This document shows, in pieces, positions 8,469-16,984 of a stretch of DNA of 64,000 nt (positions within the stretch are counted from its first letter, which is position 1; each line of letters opens with the position of its first letter). A program made the position numbers and the translations under genes. Source of the stretch: JBJMHZ01 sp045807125 (GTDB lineage: Bacteria; Actinomycetota; Actinomycetes; JAWWOL01). The notes below the pieces were generated by a model. It did not search any database. It was not told where the DNA came from and saw only the letters and a program-made list of their open reading frames with translations. The DNA lies in NCBI GenBank assembly GCA_045807125.1, contig JBJMHZ010000004.1, positions 248,001-312,000 on the forward strand, read 5' to 3'.

Positions 8469-8873
8469 ATGACGTTCAGCGAGGCTATGAATCGGGCGGC
8501 ACAGGTGTTCGAAGGCCTCGGCGCAGTGGTTCTGTTGCTGGGGCTGGCGTGGTCCGTCACGCTGGCAACGCTCGCGTGGCGGCGGACCCGCACCGGCCGT
8601 ACGGCTTACCGCGTGCTGCGGGAGGCATTCGGAGGCGTGCTGCTGCTCGCCCTGGAGATCCTGGTCGCCGCAGATCTCATCCGGACGGTGGCCATCGCAC
8701 CGACAGTCCAGAACGTTGCCGTCCTCGGCCTGATCGTGCTCATCCGCACCTTCCTCAGCTTCTCGTTGGAGATCGAGATCGAGGGCGTGCCGCCATGGCG
8801 ACGCGCATTCGTGAGCGGAGCGCAGCTCACGGCCCACGCGGCGATGCATGCCCGGGGGGAAGGCCGGCAGTAG
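8469..8873 (+). CDS. DUF1622 membrane protein
   Basis: The 134-residue protein has three predicted transmembrane helices: VFEGLGAVVLLLGLAWSVTL, then FGGVLLLALEILVAADLI, then NVAVLGLIVLIRTFLSF. The RTFLSFSLEIEIEGVPPWRR signature is diagnostic for DUF1622. Function is unknown. The ATG follows AAGGGA by five bases. It stands alone downstream of rnpB, with a 112-bp spacer in which I see no further gene. Confidence 0.85.
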   Translation: MTFSEAMNRAAQVFEGLGAVVLLLGLAWSVTLATLAWRRTRTGRTAYRVLREAFGGVLLLALEILVAADLIRTVAIAPTVQNVAVLGLIVLIRTFLSFSLEIEIEGVPPWRRAFVSGAQLTAHAAMHARGEGRQ

Positions 8874-9060
8874 CCAGCGCCGTGCGCGACGTGCAGGTAC
8901 GCGCGGAGCCGCTGCGCCAGCCCGCCGTGCACGCCACCCATGGCTCCTGCCGTTTCGTCCGTCCCGGGTGATGCCACATCAGCCGGTGGGCGCTGGTCTG
9001 GTGAGGATGTGAGTCGCGGCCCGCGGGGTGCGCGACGCCCACGCCCGATCGAGGTCGAAG

Positions 9061-9252
9061 ATGCCGTACGCGCCGAAAGATGCCTCCCTCGAGACCGTTC
9101 GCGTCGACCGGGATGCGAAAGCGCAATACGACCTCGATGGCAGGCGGCCCTTCGTCGACGCCAACCGTGGGCTCATCGCACCATTTCCCGACAAGGCGCT
9201 CGGTTGGGACGGGCGTGCTTGCGGTCCGCAGGTCGACCTGGTCATCCCGTAG
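9061..9252 (+). pseudogene. Possible N-terminal fragment of an alkyl/aryl sulfatase
   Basis: This short frame of 63 residues contains DGRRPFVDANRGLIAPFPD. It resembles the N-terminal segment of secreted SDS-hydrolase-type alkyl sulfatases (DFEDAxRGFIAxLPD pattern), but it ends almost at once and the metallo-beta-lactamase core is absent. ATG at 9061 follows GAGGTCGAAG; an in-frame ATG at 9028 is also possible. Between 8874 and 9060 I see nothing else. I read it as a remnant, but a genuine small protein cannot be excluded. Confidence 0.4.
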
Positions 9253-9302
9253 CCGTGATGACCATCCCCGGGAATGCGCGTCCGTGGGTCGGGTGAAGCT
9301 GC

Positions 9303-9980
9303 GTGGGATCGATCCTCGGGGACCTGCTCCCGCTGGCGCTCGGCGTGGCTATCTCGCCGGTTCCGATCATCGCGGTCATCCTGATGCTGCTCGCCCCCGC
9401 GCGCCGGGACGGCCAGCACCGGCTTCGGCCTGGGCTGGGCGCTCGGGATCGTGGTCGCTACCGGCGTGGTTCTGGTGATCGCCAACATCGCCGGCCTCGG
9501 TGGCGGCTCCTCCAGCCCGTCCACGGCCGCGTCGTGGGTCAAGCTGGTCCTGGGGGCTCTCCTCATCCTGCTCGGCGCCCGGCAGTGGCATGGGCGCCCG
9601 AAGGGCGATGAGCCAGCGCCCCTGCCCAAGTGGATGGCGGCCATCGACAACGTCACGCGGTGAAGGCGTCCCTCCTCGGGTTCGCGCTCGCCGCGGTCAA
9701 CCCGAAGAACCTGCTGATGTGCGCCGCCGCGGGCACGAGCGTCGCCGGTGCCAACCTCAGTGCGGGTGACCAGACGATCGCCGTCGCCGTGTTCACGGTG
9801 ATCGCGGCCAGCACGGTGCTGGTGCCGGTCGTCGGCTATGCGATGGCGAAGCAACGGCTGCGGGGGCCGCTGAACGAGCTCAAGGGTTGGCTGCAGCAGC
9901 ACGACGTCGCGGTGATGGCTGTGCTGCTGCTGGTCATCGGAACGGTCCTTCTCGGCAAGGGTATCGGCGGCCTGACGTGA
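9303..9980 (+). pseudogene. GAP-family (Sap-like) membrane transporter, two frameshifts
   Basis: Three frame segments assemble into one protein of about 225 residues. It runs from an N-terminus LGDLLPLALGVAISPVPIIAVILMLL, through GFGLGWALGIVVATGVVLV and LGALLILLGARQW, to LGFALAAVNPKNLLM and a last helix VMAVLLLVIGTVLLG. The SPxPIIAVILML start, the PKNLL motif and about six membrane helices match the GAP/sulfolipid-addressing (LysE-like) family. One extra G in GGG at 9406-9408 shifts the frame, and one missing base near 9658-9661 shifts it back. The native start is GTG 9303. As written, no single frame gives a full product. Confidence 0.7.
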
Positions 9981-10050
9981 CGTGCCGGGACGTTCGCATC
10001 TGTCCCCGGCGCCCCGAGCTGCGCTCAGCTGTGGCATGAGGTGAGCGACG

Positions 10051-10683
10051 ATGACGGATGCGAGCGTCGACCTGTACTGGCTGCCGCTGGGCGCCGGCGG
10101 TTGCTCGGTGCGGTGGAACGGCCGGGCGTACGAGGCGCTGGTGGCGCATCGCGAGGCACGCGCGCCGAAGGACCTCTACCACTCGGCGCTGGAGGTCCGC
10201 CTGGACGGCGCCCGGTACGTCATCGAGATGGCGCCCGTCTGGAACGTGGGAGCGCCTGACCGCGGCGTGGTGGGGGAGGGTCCCGTCGGCAGCAGGCTGC
10301 TGGGTCGTTCGCGATGGTTCCGGTACGAGGTACGGCGCTGGCGCGACGGCGTCATCCCCGATGTCGCCGAAGCGGTCGCGAGCCCGGTGCGCGTCAGCGC
10401 GGACGCCGATCGGGCCCGCCGGGTGCTCGAGCTCGTCCCGCTCTTCACGACCGCCACGTGGGGCCGTGACGAGCAGTGCACCGGCGACATGTGGAACTCC
10501 AACTCTCTCGTCTCCTGGTGCCTCGCGCGCACCGGCCACGACGTGGCTCTCATCGCGCCGCCGCTCGGCGGCCGGGCACCAGGCTGGACGGCTGGACTGG
10601 TCGTCGCCCGTCGACGGCTTCGCCGGCAGCCGCTCGTCGACGGTGGCGAACCGGTACGGCCGGTGCAGCGGCTCAGTGCGTGA
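10051..10683 (+). CDS. Uncharacterised protein with possible LRAT/NlpC-like permuted-papain pattern
   Basis: The 210-residue protein is of unknown function. Near residue 43 a DLYHSALEV motif is followed by RYVIEMAP. Near residue 147 lies MWNSNSLVSWCLARTG. The order of a His in a LxHxALxV strand, an acidic strand, and then an N-x-x-S/C-x-x-FVxWxxxxG helix recalls the permuted papain-like fold (LRAT, PPPDE, NlpC/P60). The usual nucleophile Cys would be Ser or Asn here. The similarity is seen only at motif level and is an inference. No signal peptide is present. It lies 31 bp before the FAD oxidoreductase, which has its own -10-like element. Confidence 0.65.
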   Translation: MTDASVDLYWLPLGAGGCSVRWNGRAYEALVAHREARAPKDLYHSALEVRLDGARYVIEMAPVWNVGAPDRGVVGEGPVGSRLLGRSRWFRYEVRRWRDGVIPDVAEAVASPVRVSADADRARRVLELVPLFTTATWGRDEQCTGDMWNSNSLVSWCLARTGHDVALIAPPLGGRAPGWTAGLVVARRRLRRQPLVDGGEPVRPVQRLSA

Positions 10684-10702
10684 CCGGGTCGGTCATCGTC
10701 AA

Positions 10703-10708
10703 TAGGCT
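10703..10708 (+). promoter_or_regulatory. -10 element (TAGGCT) for the FAD oxidoreductase gene
   Basis: TAGGCT is followed by six bases and then the ATG at 10715. No ribosome-binding site is visible, so a leaderless mRNA is predicted. Confidence 0.4.
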
Positions 10709-10714
10709 GCCGCT

Positions 10715-12136
10715 ATGAGGAGCCGCCGGGTGGTCGTCATGGGCGCTGGCGTTGCGGGCCTGGCCGCGGCGTTGCTCCTCGCGCGCGACGGCCATCGCGT
10801 GACGCTCGTGGAGCGCGACGACCTGCTCCTCGGGGAGCCGGGCGACGCCCTGCGGTGGCCGCGCTCGGGCATTCCGCACTTCCTGCAGCCGCACGCGTTC
10901 ATCCCGCGCGGCCGGAGCGAGCTGCGCCGGCACTTCCCGGACGTGCTCGCGGCGCTGCTCCGGGCCGGTGCTCACGAGGTCGACACGCGGCCGAAGCTGC
11001 CCGGCGGCGCGCGCGAGGACGACGAGGAGCTCCAGTACCTCGCGGTGCGCAGGCCGGTCATCGAGTGGGCGCTGCGGCAGGCCTGCTTTGCCGAGCCCGG
11101 GGTGGTGGTGGTTGCCCCCGCGCGCGTCGAGGGACTGGTGCGGGAGCGTGGCCGCCTCGTCGGCGTGCGGGTGGAGGGGGCCAGCATCGAGGCGGACGTC
11201 GTCATCGACGCGCTGGGCCGGCGCACGCCGGCTCCCCGATGGCTTCGCGACGCCGGCGTCGACGTCGGGATGGTGAGCAGCGACTGCCATGTCGTCTACT
11301 ACAGCCGCTACTACCGGGTGCGGCGTGGCTTCGAGCTCCCCGACGGGCCCTGGTTCTTGAGCCCGCGCGGCGATCTCGGGTACTTCGGCTTCGCGACGTT
11401 CCCCGGAGACAACGGCACGTTCGCTGCCCTGCTCGCCGTGCCGTCGCGCGTCCCCGACTGGCGGGCTCTCAAGGACGAGGCAGCGTTCGAGGCGGCGGTC
11501 GCTCTGATCCCTCAGCTGCGGCAGTGGGTGGATCCGGACGGCGTCGAGCCGCTGACCGGCGTCATGCCGATGGCCGGGCTGCGCAACAGCCTGCTGCTGC
11601 ACGACGCGGCTGCGATGCCTGCGATGCCCGCGGTGCTCCCGGTCGGCGACGCCTACGGTCATACCGACCCCGTGCTCGCGCACGGCCTGGCCTTCGGCCT
11701 CGTGCATGCCGCGGAGCTCGCCGCCGCGCTCGCCACGCACGACGACATGGCCGACGCCCTCCCTGCGTACGTCGACGCGACCGCGCCGGCCCTGCGCGAG
11801 CGGTACGAGCTCGCCACGGAGCTCGACGCGCAACGGCACCGCATGTGGCTGGGCGAGCCGGTCGATCTCGCGCACCGCGACGGTGACCACGCGCTCTTCA
11901 CGATGACGGCCGCCGGCGTGGCTGCCACCGTCGATCCCGACGTCGCGCGCGCCTTCCTGCGGCGCATCGGACTGCTCGACGGCACGGCCGTGCTAGACGC
12001 CGACATCGCGCTCCAGCGGCGCATCGAGGGCATCTTCGCCGATCTCGTGACGAGGCCGCGACCGCCGGCCGGCCCGCCGAGGGAGGAGATGCTGGCGGCC
12101 GTTGCGCGAGCGGTCCCCGCGCCGGCCGTCGGCTGA
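10715..12136 (+). CDS. FAD-dependent oxidoreductase (group A monooxygenase-like)
   Basis: The 473-residue flavoprotein has the N-terminal Rossmann dinucleotide motif VVVMGAGVAGLAAALLLARDGHRVTLVER (GxGxxG, with the acidic residue ending the second strand). A second FAD motif, VLPVGDAYGHTDPVLAHGLAFGL near residue 312, has the GD that contacts the ribityl chain. An IDALGRRTPAP segment sits between them. This arrangement is that of p-hydroxybenzoate-hydroxylase-type monooxygenases and geranylgeranyl-reductase-like proteins. Substrate is unknown and no biosynthetic cluster surrounds it. The C-terminal 100 residues are helical and lack a known domain. Confidence 0.85.
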   Translation: MRSRRVVVMGAGVAGLAAALLLARDGHRVTLVERDDLLLGEPGDALRWPRSGIPHFLQPHAFIPRGRSELRRHFPDVLAALLRAGAHEVDTRPKLPGGAREDDEELQYLAVRRPVIEWALRQACFAEPGVVVVAPARVEGLVRERGRLVGVRVEGASIEADVVIDALGRRTPAPRWLRDAGVDVGMVSSDCHVVYYSRYYRVRRGFELPDGPWFLSPRGDLGYFGFATFPGDNGTFAALLAVPSRVPDWRALKDEAAFEAAVALIPQLRQWVDPDGVEPLTGVMPMAGLRNSLLLHDAAAMPAMPAVLPVGDAYGHTDPVLAHGLAFGLVHAAELAAALATHDDMADALPAYVDATAPALRERYELATELDAQRHRMWLGEPVDLAHRDGDHALFTMTAAGVAATVDPDVARAFLRRIGLLDGTAVLDADIALQRRIEGIFADLVTRPRPPAGPPREEMLAAVARAVPAPAVG

Positions 12137-12184
12137 GCGCATGGCATCGCTGGATCCGCCTGAGCGGCAACGGCCGGGGCGGGA

Positions 12185-12922
12185 CTACCTGCGCCTGTCG
12201 TGCACGACGAGCCGGGGCGCGTCGGGCACCGCGTTGTCGATGACGATGCCGGCACGGTCGCGAGGCGAGCACGCGGCGACGTACGCGCGCTGAGCTTCCA
12301 CGTAGCGGCGCAGGCCCGGATGGCCCGGGTCGGGGTCGGAGCCGTCGCGCACCGCCATCCGGCGCGCCGTGACGTCGAACGGCACCTCGAGGAGGACCGA
12401 GAGGTCCCACGCGCCGGCGAGCTCGTCGCGGTGCAGGAACAGCCCGTCGATCACCACGACGGCGTCGGGCGTGGCTACCCGCGGCTCCGGCCGCAGCTCC
12501 CGGTCGGTGGCGAGATCGTGCGCCGCATGGCGGTAGCGGCGCGAGCCACCCGGGCCGAGGGGCTCCAGCACGTCGCTGCGCAGCCGGGCGTGGTCGAACG
12601 AGTCGAGCCAGAAGCCCTCCGGGGAGTCCCGGCCGCGGCGATACCGGACGGCTCGCCGCTGGTGGAAGTCGTCGACGGACACCCGTACGGTCGCCCGGCC
12701 GCCGGCTCGGAGCACCGCGGCGAGCTCATCGGCGAACCAGGTCTTGCCGGCGCCGTCGGGCCCGTCGACGCCGACCAGCACGCAGTCGTCACCCTCGGGC
12801 GCGGGCACCGCGGCCGCCACCAGTCGCAGGACCCGCAGTCGCTTGGCCGCGATGCCGGCCGGCGGATCGGTCCGCAGGGGCGGCTCAGTCCGTCCCGGCG
12901 CGCCTGGCGAGATGTCGCTCAT
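12185..12922 (-). CDS. Uridine kinase-like P-loop kinase
   Basis: The 245-residue protein has a Walker A motif GVDGPDGAGKT near residue 51, a SVDDFHQRRAVRYRRG segment near residue 82 (the catalytic DDFH of the uridine kinase/phosphoribulokinase family), and VVVIDGLFLHRDEL near residue 155. A basic lid, VTARRMAVRD, follows. Family members phosphorylate uridine/cytidine or related nucleosides with ATP or GTP. The exact substrate cannot be read. The stop codon faces the end of the FAD gene across 48 bp. Confidence 0.85.
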   Translation of the reverse strand: MSDISPGAPGRTEPPLRTDPPAGIAAKRLRVLRLVAAAVPAPEGDDCVLVGVDGPDGAGKTWFADELAAVLRAGGRATVRVSVDDFHQRRAVRYRRGRDSPEGFWLDSFDHARLRSDVLEPLGPGGSRRYRHAAHDLATDRELRPEPRVATPDAVVVIDGLFLHRDELAGAWDLSVLLEVPFDVTARRMAVRDGSDPDPGHPGLRRYVEAQRAYVAACSPRDRAGIVIDNAVPDAPRLVVHDRRR

Positions 12923-12960
12923 GCGGTGGCTCCAGGGGGACGGGCGCGGCCGTCACATGA

Positions 12961-13004
12961 TGCGGGTGCGCCCCCGCCGGCGATCCGGCAGGGGCGCACC
13001 CGCA
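12961..13004 (-). terminator. Hairpin terminator after the secreted nuclease gene
   Basis: The arms at 12961-12974 and 12991-13004 form a perfect 14-bp stem, and an inner GCCGG/CCGGC extends it. It lies 21 bp beyond the stop of the minus-strand nuclease gene and 39 bp before the uridine kinase start. There is no T tract, as is usual for actinobacterial terminators. Confidence 0.75.
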
Positions 13005-13024
13005 GCGCAGGTGACAGGTTCCCG

Positions 13025-15538
13025 TCAGGGAGAGGTGGGGTCCGTCGCCGAGGTCGTCGTCGGCTTGGTCTCGTCGCCCTCCGCCTTGGTCTCCAGCGTG
13101 GGGGTCGCCGGGTCGATGCCGAACTTGCTCACGAGCAGCGGGCTGTGCACCCACAGCTTCACGACCTGCGGGTCGTGGTCGCTCGCCTGGTCGGCGAACT
13201 CGCTGTTGACGTGGACGACGTCGTAGAAGAACGGCTTCGGCGCGTTGCTCGGCGACGTCCGGCCCACCGCGGACAGGCCGGGGCTGAGCAGGATGTGGTC
13301 GAGCACCTCCGAGTTGCCCTCGAAGTCGTAGGTGTAGCGCTCCTCGTCCGGCAGGGTCCTCGGCAGGTCGAGCAGCACGTCACCGGCGGTCAGGATGTCG
13401 ATCGTCTGCGTGAAGTCGAAGTCGTTCAGGTCGCCGAGCACGACGACGGCAGCAGCCGGGTCGATGCCCTCGATCTGCGACACGAAGTCGTGGACGAGCG
13501 TCGCCTGCTGGTGCCGCTGCGTCGCCGACGGCTGGGCCGGCGGCTGGAAGCGGCCGACCAGCGGGTCGTCGCCGCCCTTGGAGTTGAAGTGGTTGGCGAT
13601 CACGAACAGCATGCGGCCCTGCCAGCTGAACTCGCCGGCCAGCGGCTTGCGGCTCGACGTCCATGCAGCGTTGGTCGGGTCGATGCGGCCGGGCGAGAGG
13701 GTCAGCTGCGGCTTGCCGCCGTCGCCCACGACCACCTGGTCGGCCGTCGTGGAGTCGCCGCCGGGCCGGTCGACGAACGCGAGGCCGCGGTCGGTGCGGA
13801 ACAGGAACGCGACCCGGATGTTGCCGCCGGGCTGGCCGCCGTCCTGGTCGTCGACCGGGTCGATCGAGCGCCACTGGTACGCGGGGCCGCCCGCGGCTGC
13901 GATCGCGTCGACCAGCCTCTGCAGCGTCTGGTCGGCGGCGACGACGCCGTCGTCGGTGGGCCCGTCGTTGTCCTGGATCTCCTCGAGCGTGAGGATGTCG
14001 GGCGCCGCCAGGTTGTGCACGGCGTAGTCGGCGAGCCGGTCGAACTTCGACTGCGGGTCGAGCGGCGAGAGGTTCTCGACGTTGAACGTCGCGACCGACA
14101 GCTCGTACGCCCGCGTGGCCCGCGTCGTCTCGCGGGTCAGCCCGCCGCTGTGCAGTACCGGGCTCGACGTCGGCAGCAGGAAGAAGTTGCCGAAGTTGTA
14201 GTCGAGGACGCCGACGGTCGCGCCCGCGTAGCTGTCGCCGACGTTGGCCGCCGGGACGCTCGCCAGCGTCGATGCGATGACGACCCGCTCGGGGTTGAAG
14301 TCGTCGGCCCGGGACACGATCCCGCCGCGGCTGGTGCGGATGCCAGAGCCTTGCGGCACGACGGTGGTCTCGCCGAACTGGTTGGTGGGGCCGACCACCT
14401 GCGCGTCGTCGAGCTCGACGCGCATGCCCTCCATCGACTCCCAGAAGTCGATGCCGTCCTGGGCCGGGTCGAAGACGTTGGACGTCTCGATGGAGCCGTT
14501 GACGTCGTTCTCGATGACCGTCGAGGGCGGCACGCGCCCACCGGGGCCGACGAGCGTGGCCGCGGGCAGCGGCTGCCCGCTCGCGGTCACCGTGACGGTG
14601 GCGCTGCCGAGCTCGGTGGTGGTGAGGTTGGCATTGGTGGAGCTGCCTGGCCGGAACTCGCTGACCCTGGCGGTGACCTTCACCGCGTCGCCCGTCGTGA
14701 CGGTGGGCGCCGATCCGGTGAAGACGAAGATGCCCTCGCTGGTCGCCGGGTCGGCGTCGGCCAGCGGGTCCTGCATCCAGAAGCCGTTGGAGCTCACGGC
14801 GGTGACCACGCCGGTCACGTTGTTGACCGTCTTGCCGGCGTACGGCGACTGCTGCGCCGCGCCTTGCACGTCGTGGATGCGCAGCCCGTCGATGCCGCCG
14901 TTGCCGCCGCCGCCCCCGGCCGAGTTCTGCGGGCTCGGCGCGCCGGTGGTGAAGTCGGCTGCGTTGCTGTCGGTGTCGGTGCCCGCGGCGTTGCGGTTGT
15001 CCGAGGTGGTGTTGGACGGGCCGGGCGCTGCCGCCGTGCCCTCGAAGTCGTTGGCGGTCCCGAAGCCGACGAAGTCGCGCACGCCGGGCGCGGCGTGGCA
15101 GGCGGTGCCGCAGGACAACCGGGTGGTGCTCGTCACCAGGGCGATCTTGCCGGCGGTCGCGCTCATCGCGATGGTGCCGGTGGCGTCGGGGGTCGGCAGC
15201 GCCTGCGTGCCGCCGGCGCCCTGCGCCTCCTGGACGAGGTAGCGCGCGCCCGCGGCCAGCGTGCCGGACAGCGACGTGGCCTGCCACGTCGTACCGGCCG
15301 CGGCCGCGTACTGCACGCTCCAGCCGGTGAGGTCGACGGGGGCTGAGCCGCGGTTGTAGAGCTCGACGAAGTCGTTGGTGAAGGTGGCGCCGGAGTTGCC
15401 GCCGCCGCCGTACACCTCGGCGATCACGACATCGGCGGACACCGCCGAGGCCGGGGTGCTCGATACGAGTTGTGCCGTGGCGGCCGTCATGCCGGCGACG
15501 AGCGCGCCGACGAGCAGCCGGTTCCTGGTAGAGGCCAC
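13025..15538 (-). CDS. Secreted lamin-tail-domain / extracellular endonuclease (ExeM/NucH type)
   Basis: The 837-residue exported protein starts at GTG 15538 with GGGAGC upstream. Residues 1-32 are a Sec signal peptide (TRNRLLVGALVAGMTAATAQ, then ASA cleavage). A lamin-tail domain covers about 33-180 (VVIAEVYGGGGNSGATFTND, VELYNRG). A middle OB-fold-like region spans roughly 220-470. The C-terminal endonuclease/exonuclease/phosphatase domain (about 480-800) shows ATFNVENL, LTLEEIQDNDG, GDLNDFDF, DHILLS and SDHDPQV, the metal and catalytic residues of the fold. It probably degrades extracellular DNA for nutrient recovery. The last 40 residues are a Thr/Lys/Asp-rich tail without a sortase motif. 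Confidence 0.92.
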   Translation of the reverse strand: MASTRNRLLVGALVAGMTAATAQLVSSTPASAVSADVVIAEVYGGGGNSGATFTNDFVELYNRGSAPVDLTGWSVQYAAAAGTTWQATSLSGTLAAGARYLVQEAQGAGGTQALPTPDATGTIAMSATAGKIALVTSTTRLSCGTACHAAPGVRDFVGFGTANDFEGTAAAPGPSNTTSDNRNAAGTDTDSNAADFTTGAPSPQNSAGGGGGNGGIDGLRIHDVQGAAQQSPYAGKTVNNVTGVVTAVSSNGFWMQDPLADADPATSEGIFVFTGSAPTVTTGDAVKVTARVSEFRPGSSTNANLTTTELGSATVTVTASGQPLPAATLVGPGGRVPPSTVIENDVNGSIETSNVFDPAQDGIDFWESMEGMRVELDDAQVVGPTNQFGETTVVPQGSGIRTSRGGIVSRADDFNPERVVIASTLASVPAANVGDSYAGATVGVLDYNFGNFFLLPTSSPVLHSGGLTRETTRATRAYELSVATFNVENLSPLDPQSKFDRLADYAVHNLAAPDILTLEEIQDNDGPTDDGVVAADQTLQRLVDAIAAAGGPAYQWRSIDPVDDQDGGQPGGNIRVAFLFRTDRGLAFVDRPGGDSTTADQVVVGDGGKPQLTLSPGRIDPTNAAWTSSRKPLAGEFSWQGRMLFVIANHFNSKGGDDPLVGRFQPPAQPSATQRHQQATLVHDFVSQIEGIDPAAAVVVLGDLNDFDFTQTIDILTAGDVLLDLPRTLPDEERYTYDFEGNSEVLDHILLSPGLSAVGRTSPSNAPKPFFYDVVHVNSEFADQASDHDPQVVKLWVHSPLLVSKFGIDPATPTLETKAEGDETKPTTTSATDPTSP

Positions 15539-15786
15539 GAAGTTAGCTCCCGATGACGAACGGTGGCGCGCCCGATATGCACCGGTACGGGACATCGACG
15601 GCGCGAAGGAGAGGATCGTCGCCACCCTAGCAGCGACCGTCGCCCCCGATCGTCGATCGAGCAAAAGTTCCGCCGCCGTTGACCTCTCGGCCGGCCGCCC
15701 GCAACCTCCCTCGTACCGGACCGGCCGCTGCGGCACGATGGGCGCCCCTGGACATGACAACCCCCTGGGCATGACAAGGAGCCGGC

Positions 15787-16725
15787 ATGCGCGCACGACT
15801 GCTCATCGCCCTGTCCGCGGTCCTCGCGATGCTCGCGAGCGCAGCTCCGGCGCACGCGATCACCCACGGCCAGGCGGACAACGGTCGCCATCCCTACGTG
15901 GGCGAGCTGATCTTCTACGTGCCCGACGAGGTCGATCCGCGCTTCGACGACCCCGGCGCGTGGTTCACCTGCTCCGGCACGCTGCTGAGCGCCACCACGG
16001 TGCTGACGGCCGGGCACTGCACGTACGGCGTCGGCCGCGACGGCGCCTCCACCACGGCCGGCGGCGGCAACGGATCCGGCGGCACCGACGTCTGGATCAG
16101 CTTCAGCGATGCGCCCGACTTCTCGATCCTGCCGCCGAGCTCGTCATACGCGCGGGACGAGAACCCGCAGCGCTACCAGGACTGGGCGGCCGCCCTCGAC
16201 GCGTCGCCGGACTGGCACGAGGCCACCGCGCACCCGCACCCGCAGTTCGACCCGGCCGCGTTCTTCCTGCACGACGCCGGCGTGCTGGTGCTCAGCGAGC
16301 CGGCCCCGATGGCCCAGTACGGCGCGCTGCCGCAGGAGGGCTTCCTCGACCAGTTCCAGACCGCGCGGCGCAGCGACCAGTACTTCACCGTCGTCGGCTA
16401 CGGCCTCAACAAGGAGCTGCCGCACGCCGACTTCGGCGGCGACGTGCGCTTCCAGGGCACCGTGCAGCTGGTGACGCTGAAGGGCTTGTTCGGCACTCCG
16501 TACGGCACCGACGCGCGCTTCACCAACAACAACGGCGCGGTGCACCAGGGCGGCACCTGCTTCGGCGACTCCGGTGGGCCGACGCTCTACGACGGCACCA
16601 ACGTCGTGGTGGCCGTCACCTCCTTCGGGATCAGCCCCAACTGCACCGGTACGGACGACGAGTACCGCATCGACCAGCCCGACGACATTGCGTTCCTCGC
16701 GACGTTCGGGGTCACGCCCTCCTGA
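15787..16725 (+). CDS. Secreted trypsin-like serine protease (S1)
   Basis: The 312-residue protein has a signal peptide (MRARLLIALSAVLAMLASAAPAHA cut near residue 24). The chymotrypsin-fold triad is complete: His77 in LTAGHC, Asp163 in LHDAGVLVL and Ser262 in CFGDSGGP. A conserved disulfide pair probably flanks the His (TCSGTLLSATTVLTAGHC). No long propeptide is visible, so activation may need only signal cleavage. AAGGAG lies five bases before the ATG. It is divergent from the secreted nuclease across a 248-bp intergenic region in which I see no gene. The two exported hydrolases may share regulation; that is inference. Confidence 0.93.
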   Translation: MRARLLIALSAVLAMLASAAPAHAITHGQADNGRHPYVGELIFYVPDEVDPRFDDPGAWFTCSGTLLSATTVLTAGHCTYGVGRDGASTTAGGGNGSGGTDVWISFSDAPDFSILPPSSSYARDENPQRYQDWAAALDASPDWHEATAHPHPQFDPAAFFLHDAGVLVLSEPAPMAQYGALPQEGFLDQFQTARRSDQYFTVVGYGLNKELPHADFGGDVRFQGTVQLVTLKGLFGTPYGTDARFTNNNGAVHQGGTCFGDSGGPTLYDGTNVVVAVTSFGISPNCTGTDDEYRIDQPDDIAFLATFGVTPS

Positions 16726-16767
16726 GCCGGGACTGCCCCCTGCCCCCTGCCCCTTGACCTGCTCTTG

Positions 16768-16835
16768 CCCTGCCACCGTTCACCGTGGCGCACGGCGCGT
16801 CGCCACGGCGTGCCCCCCGGGGAACGGTGGCAGGG
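16768..16835. terminator. Large nested inverted repeat after the protease gene
   Basis: Outer arms of 14 bp (16768-16781 and 16822-16835) are perfectly complementary. Inside them a second 8-bp stem (16783-16790 with 16801-16808) closes a 10-nt loop, leaving a 13-nt bulge on one side only. The position 43 bp past the protease stop fits a terminator, but the bulged two-stem form is unusual. Confidence 0.55.
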
Positions 16836-16984
16836 CCGTCCACGGCGGCGAGGGCGCTGGCACTTCGGTGATGCGCGCGGTGCCGTCCGAGGCGATCTCC
16901 GGCAGGTCGTGGACGCCGGCGATGCCGCCCGTGCGCACGGCCGGCGTCATCTGACACCGGCCGGGCGCTGCCTCATCAGCCGGC

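Noticed and set aside
12200..15346. A 1048-residue plus-strand frame opposite the kinase and nuclease genes
   Set aside because: It is a shadow frame with abundant Arg/Gly/Val and no start signal. The minus-strand genes carry complete domain motifs.
16785..16952. A minus-strand frame of about 56 residues with a TGGIAGVHDLPEIASDG segment, faintly like a protease inhibitor (emfourin)
   Set aside because: There is no ribosome-binding site, its end lies in the nested hairpin, and the resemblance is short. I cannot support it.
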